Origin: Dehalococcoidia bacterium SM23_28_2
Lineage (GTDB): Bacteria > Chloroflexota > Dehalococcoidia > SM23-28-2
Length of the DNA stretch: 5,597 nucleotides
Direction of reading: 5' to 3'
Assembly (NCBI GenBank): GCA_001303545.1
Contig: LJUA01000099.1
Location: 1 to 5,597 of the forward strand
Shown here: positions 5,209 through 5,597 of the stretch, one piece after another
How the letters are laid out: each line of letters begins with the position of its first letter
Numbering within the stretch: position 1 is the stretch's first letter
Notes under the pieces: model-generated
What the model saw: only the letters and a program-made list of their open reading frames with translations
Database searches by the model: none
Told to the model about the DNA's origin: nothing
Translations under genes and position numbers: made by a program

Positions 5209-5597
5209 ATGGTTGGTAGGTTTGTAGCGGCCGGGATACTGTTTTCCGCCGCATTAGCCTTTCTTCTCATGTTGGCGTCCGGTAGCAGCGTTGACGCCAC
5301 CACGTTCCACATCGAGTATGGAGGTAGCCTGAGTTGCGCCGGGCCGGACGGCATCAATGGCACGGCCGACGATTCGTGCTCGCTAGCCGGGCAAGGAGCG
5401 TATGCCGCCGGGGCCACCGCCGACATCATCAGCTTGTACAACATACCGGAGTTCGGCGCTGCTGGCCCGCCCACCCATTCCAACCACGCTGTGCTGGCTA
5501 CGATGGGCACGCCCGTCAACTGGGAGCTAGCCACGGACAAGGAGTTGCCCAACGGGGCCTATGTCGGCACGCTGAGTGCCCAGTCCACCCTCGCCCT
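5209..5597 (+). CDS. Secreted protein of unknown function (partial, runs off right edge)
   Basis: An uninterrupted frame of 129 codons starts at ATG 5209 and is still open at the window end. An excellent Shine-Dalgarno sequence (AGGGAGGT, 6 bases upstream) and a strong promoter support this start. The N-terminus MVGRFVAAG followed by a hydrophobic run to about residue 23 is a signal peptide. A likely signal peptidase I site follows VDA at 28-30 (Val at -3, Ala at -1). The mature part is polar and Gly/Ala/Ser/Thr-rich, with only two cysteines, C43 and C57, which could form a disulfide. They bracket the Asp-rich stretch GPDGINGTADDS, which resembles short calcium-binding loops of thrombospondin-3-like repeats; calcium binding is inferred. 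I recognise no enzyme or family motif. The long overlapping minus-strand frame has none of these expression signals. Confidence 0.75.
   Translation, partial: MVGRFVAAGILFSAALAFLLMLASGSSVDATTFHIEYGGSLSCAGPDGINGTADDSCSLAGQGAYAAGATADIISLYNIPEFGAAGPPTHSNHAVLATMGTPVNWELATDKELPNGAYVGTLSAQSTLA

Noticed and set aside
5138..5209. A c-di-GMP (GEMM) or other known riboswitch in the secreted-protein leader
   Set aside because: The conserved core sequences of the classes I know are not present; only a Shine-Dalgarno-covering hairpin can be supported.
5091..5552. 153-codon minus-strand frame at the right end
   Set aside because: The plus strand here has a strong promoter, an ideal ribosome site and a signal peptide; the minus frame crosses that promoter and leader and has no motif.
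1..5597. CRISPR array, insertion sequence, prophage or integrated element
   Set aside because: No spaced direct repeats, transposase or integrase motifs, or terminal inverted repeats were seen. tmRNA 3' ends are common integration sites, but no repeat of the ssrA end is present in the window.

Overview
The window is GC-rich bacterial DNA, probably from a member of the Chloroflexota (Dehalococcoidia-like). That placement is an inference. It rests mainly on the tmRNA tag peptide GESEFALAA, which starts with glycine and resembles the tag GERELVLAG that I recall for Dehalococcoides. The gene content fits, but nothing here names a species.

Layout. Minus strand, bases 1-722: a QueD/6-pyruvoyl-tetrahydropterin synthase family enzyme (249-722) lies upstream of a small zinc-ribbon protein that runs off the left edge (1-191). 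Both probably read from a sigma70-type promoter at 746-774. A 235-base divergent intergenic region follows. Plus strand, 958-3116: a membrane-anchored S41 tail-specific protease, SmpB 19 bases later, and then the tmRNA gene ssrA (2761-3116) with its own extended -10 promoter and a strong rho-independent terminator (3132-3158). Plus strand, 3299-4957: a 14-helix-type DHA2 (EmrB/QacA-like) drug-proton antiporter. A 251-base intergenic region follows, with an inverted repeat and a near-consensus promoter. Last, at 5209, is the beginning of a secreted protein gene that runs off the right edge.

How the parts work together. SmpB and tmRNA are the two dedicated components of trans-translation, which rescues stalled ribosomes and adds a C-terminal degradation tag. 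The protease just upstream belongs to the family that recognises nonpolar C-termini; in E. coli its relative Tsp/Prc cleaves ssrA-tagged proteins in the periplasm. The block 958-3116 therefore reads as a protein quality-control cluster. The tmRNA can be verified well by eye: acceptor stem with the G3-U70 alanine identity pair, encoded CCA, helix H2, two crossing-stem pseudoknots, tag frame and stop codon.

The less explained part is the right end. An exported protein with no family I recognise is preceded by a strong promoter and a leader whose Shine-Dalgarno sequence lies inside a perfect 7-bp inverted repeat, which suggests translational control. I see no CRISPR array, insertion sequence, phage gene or other mobile element.
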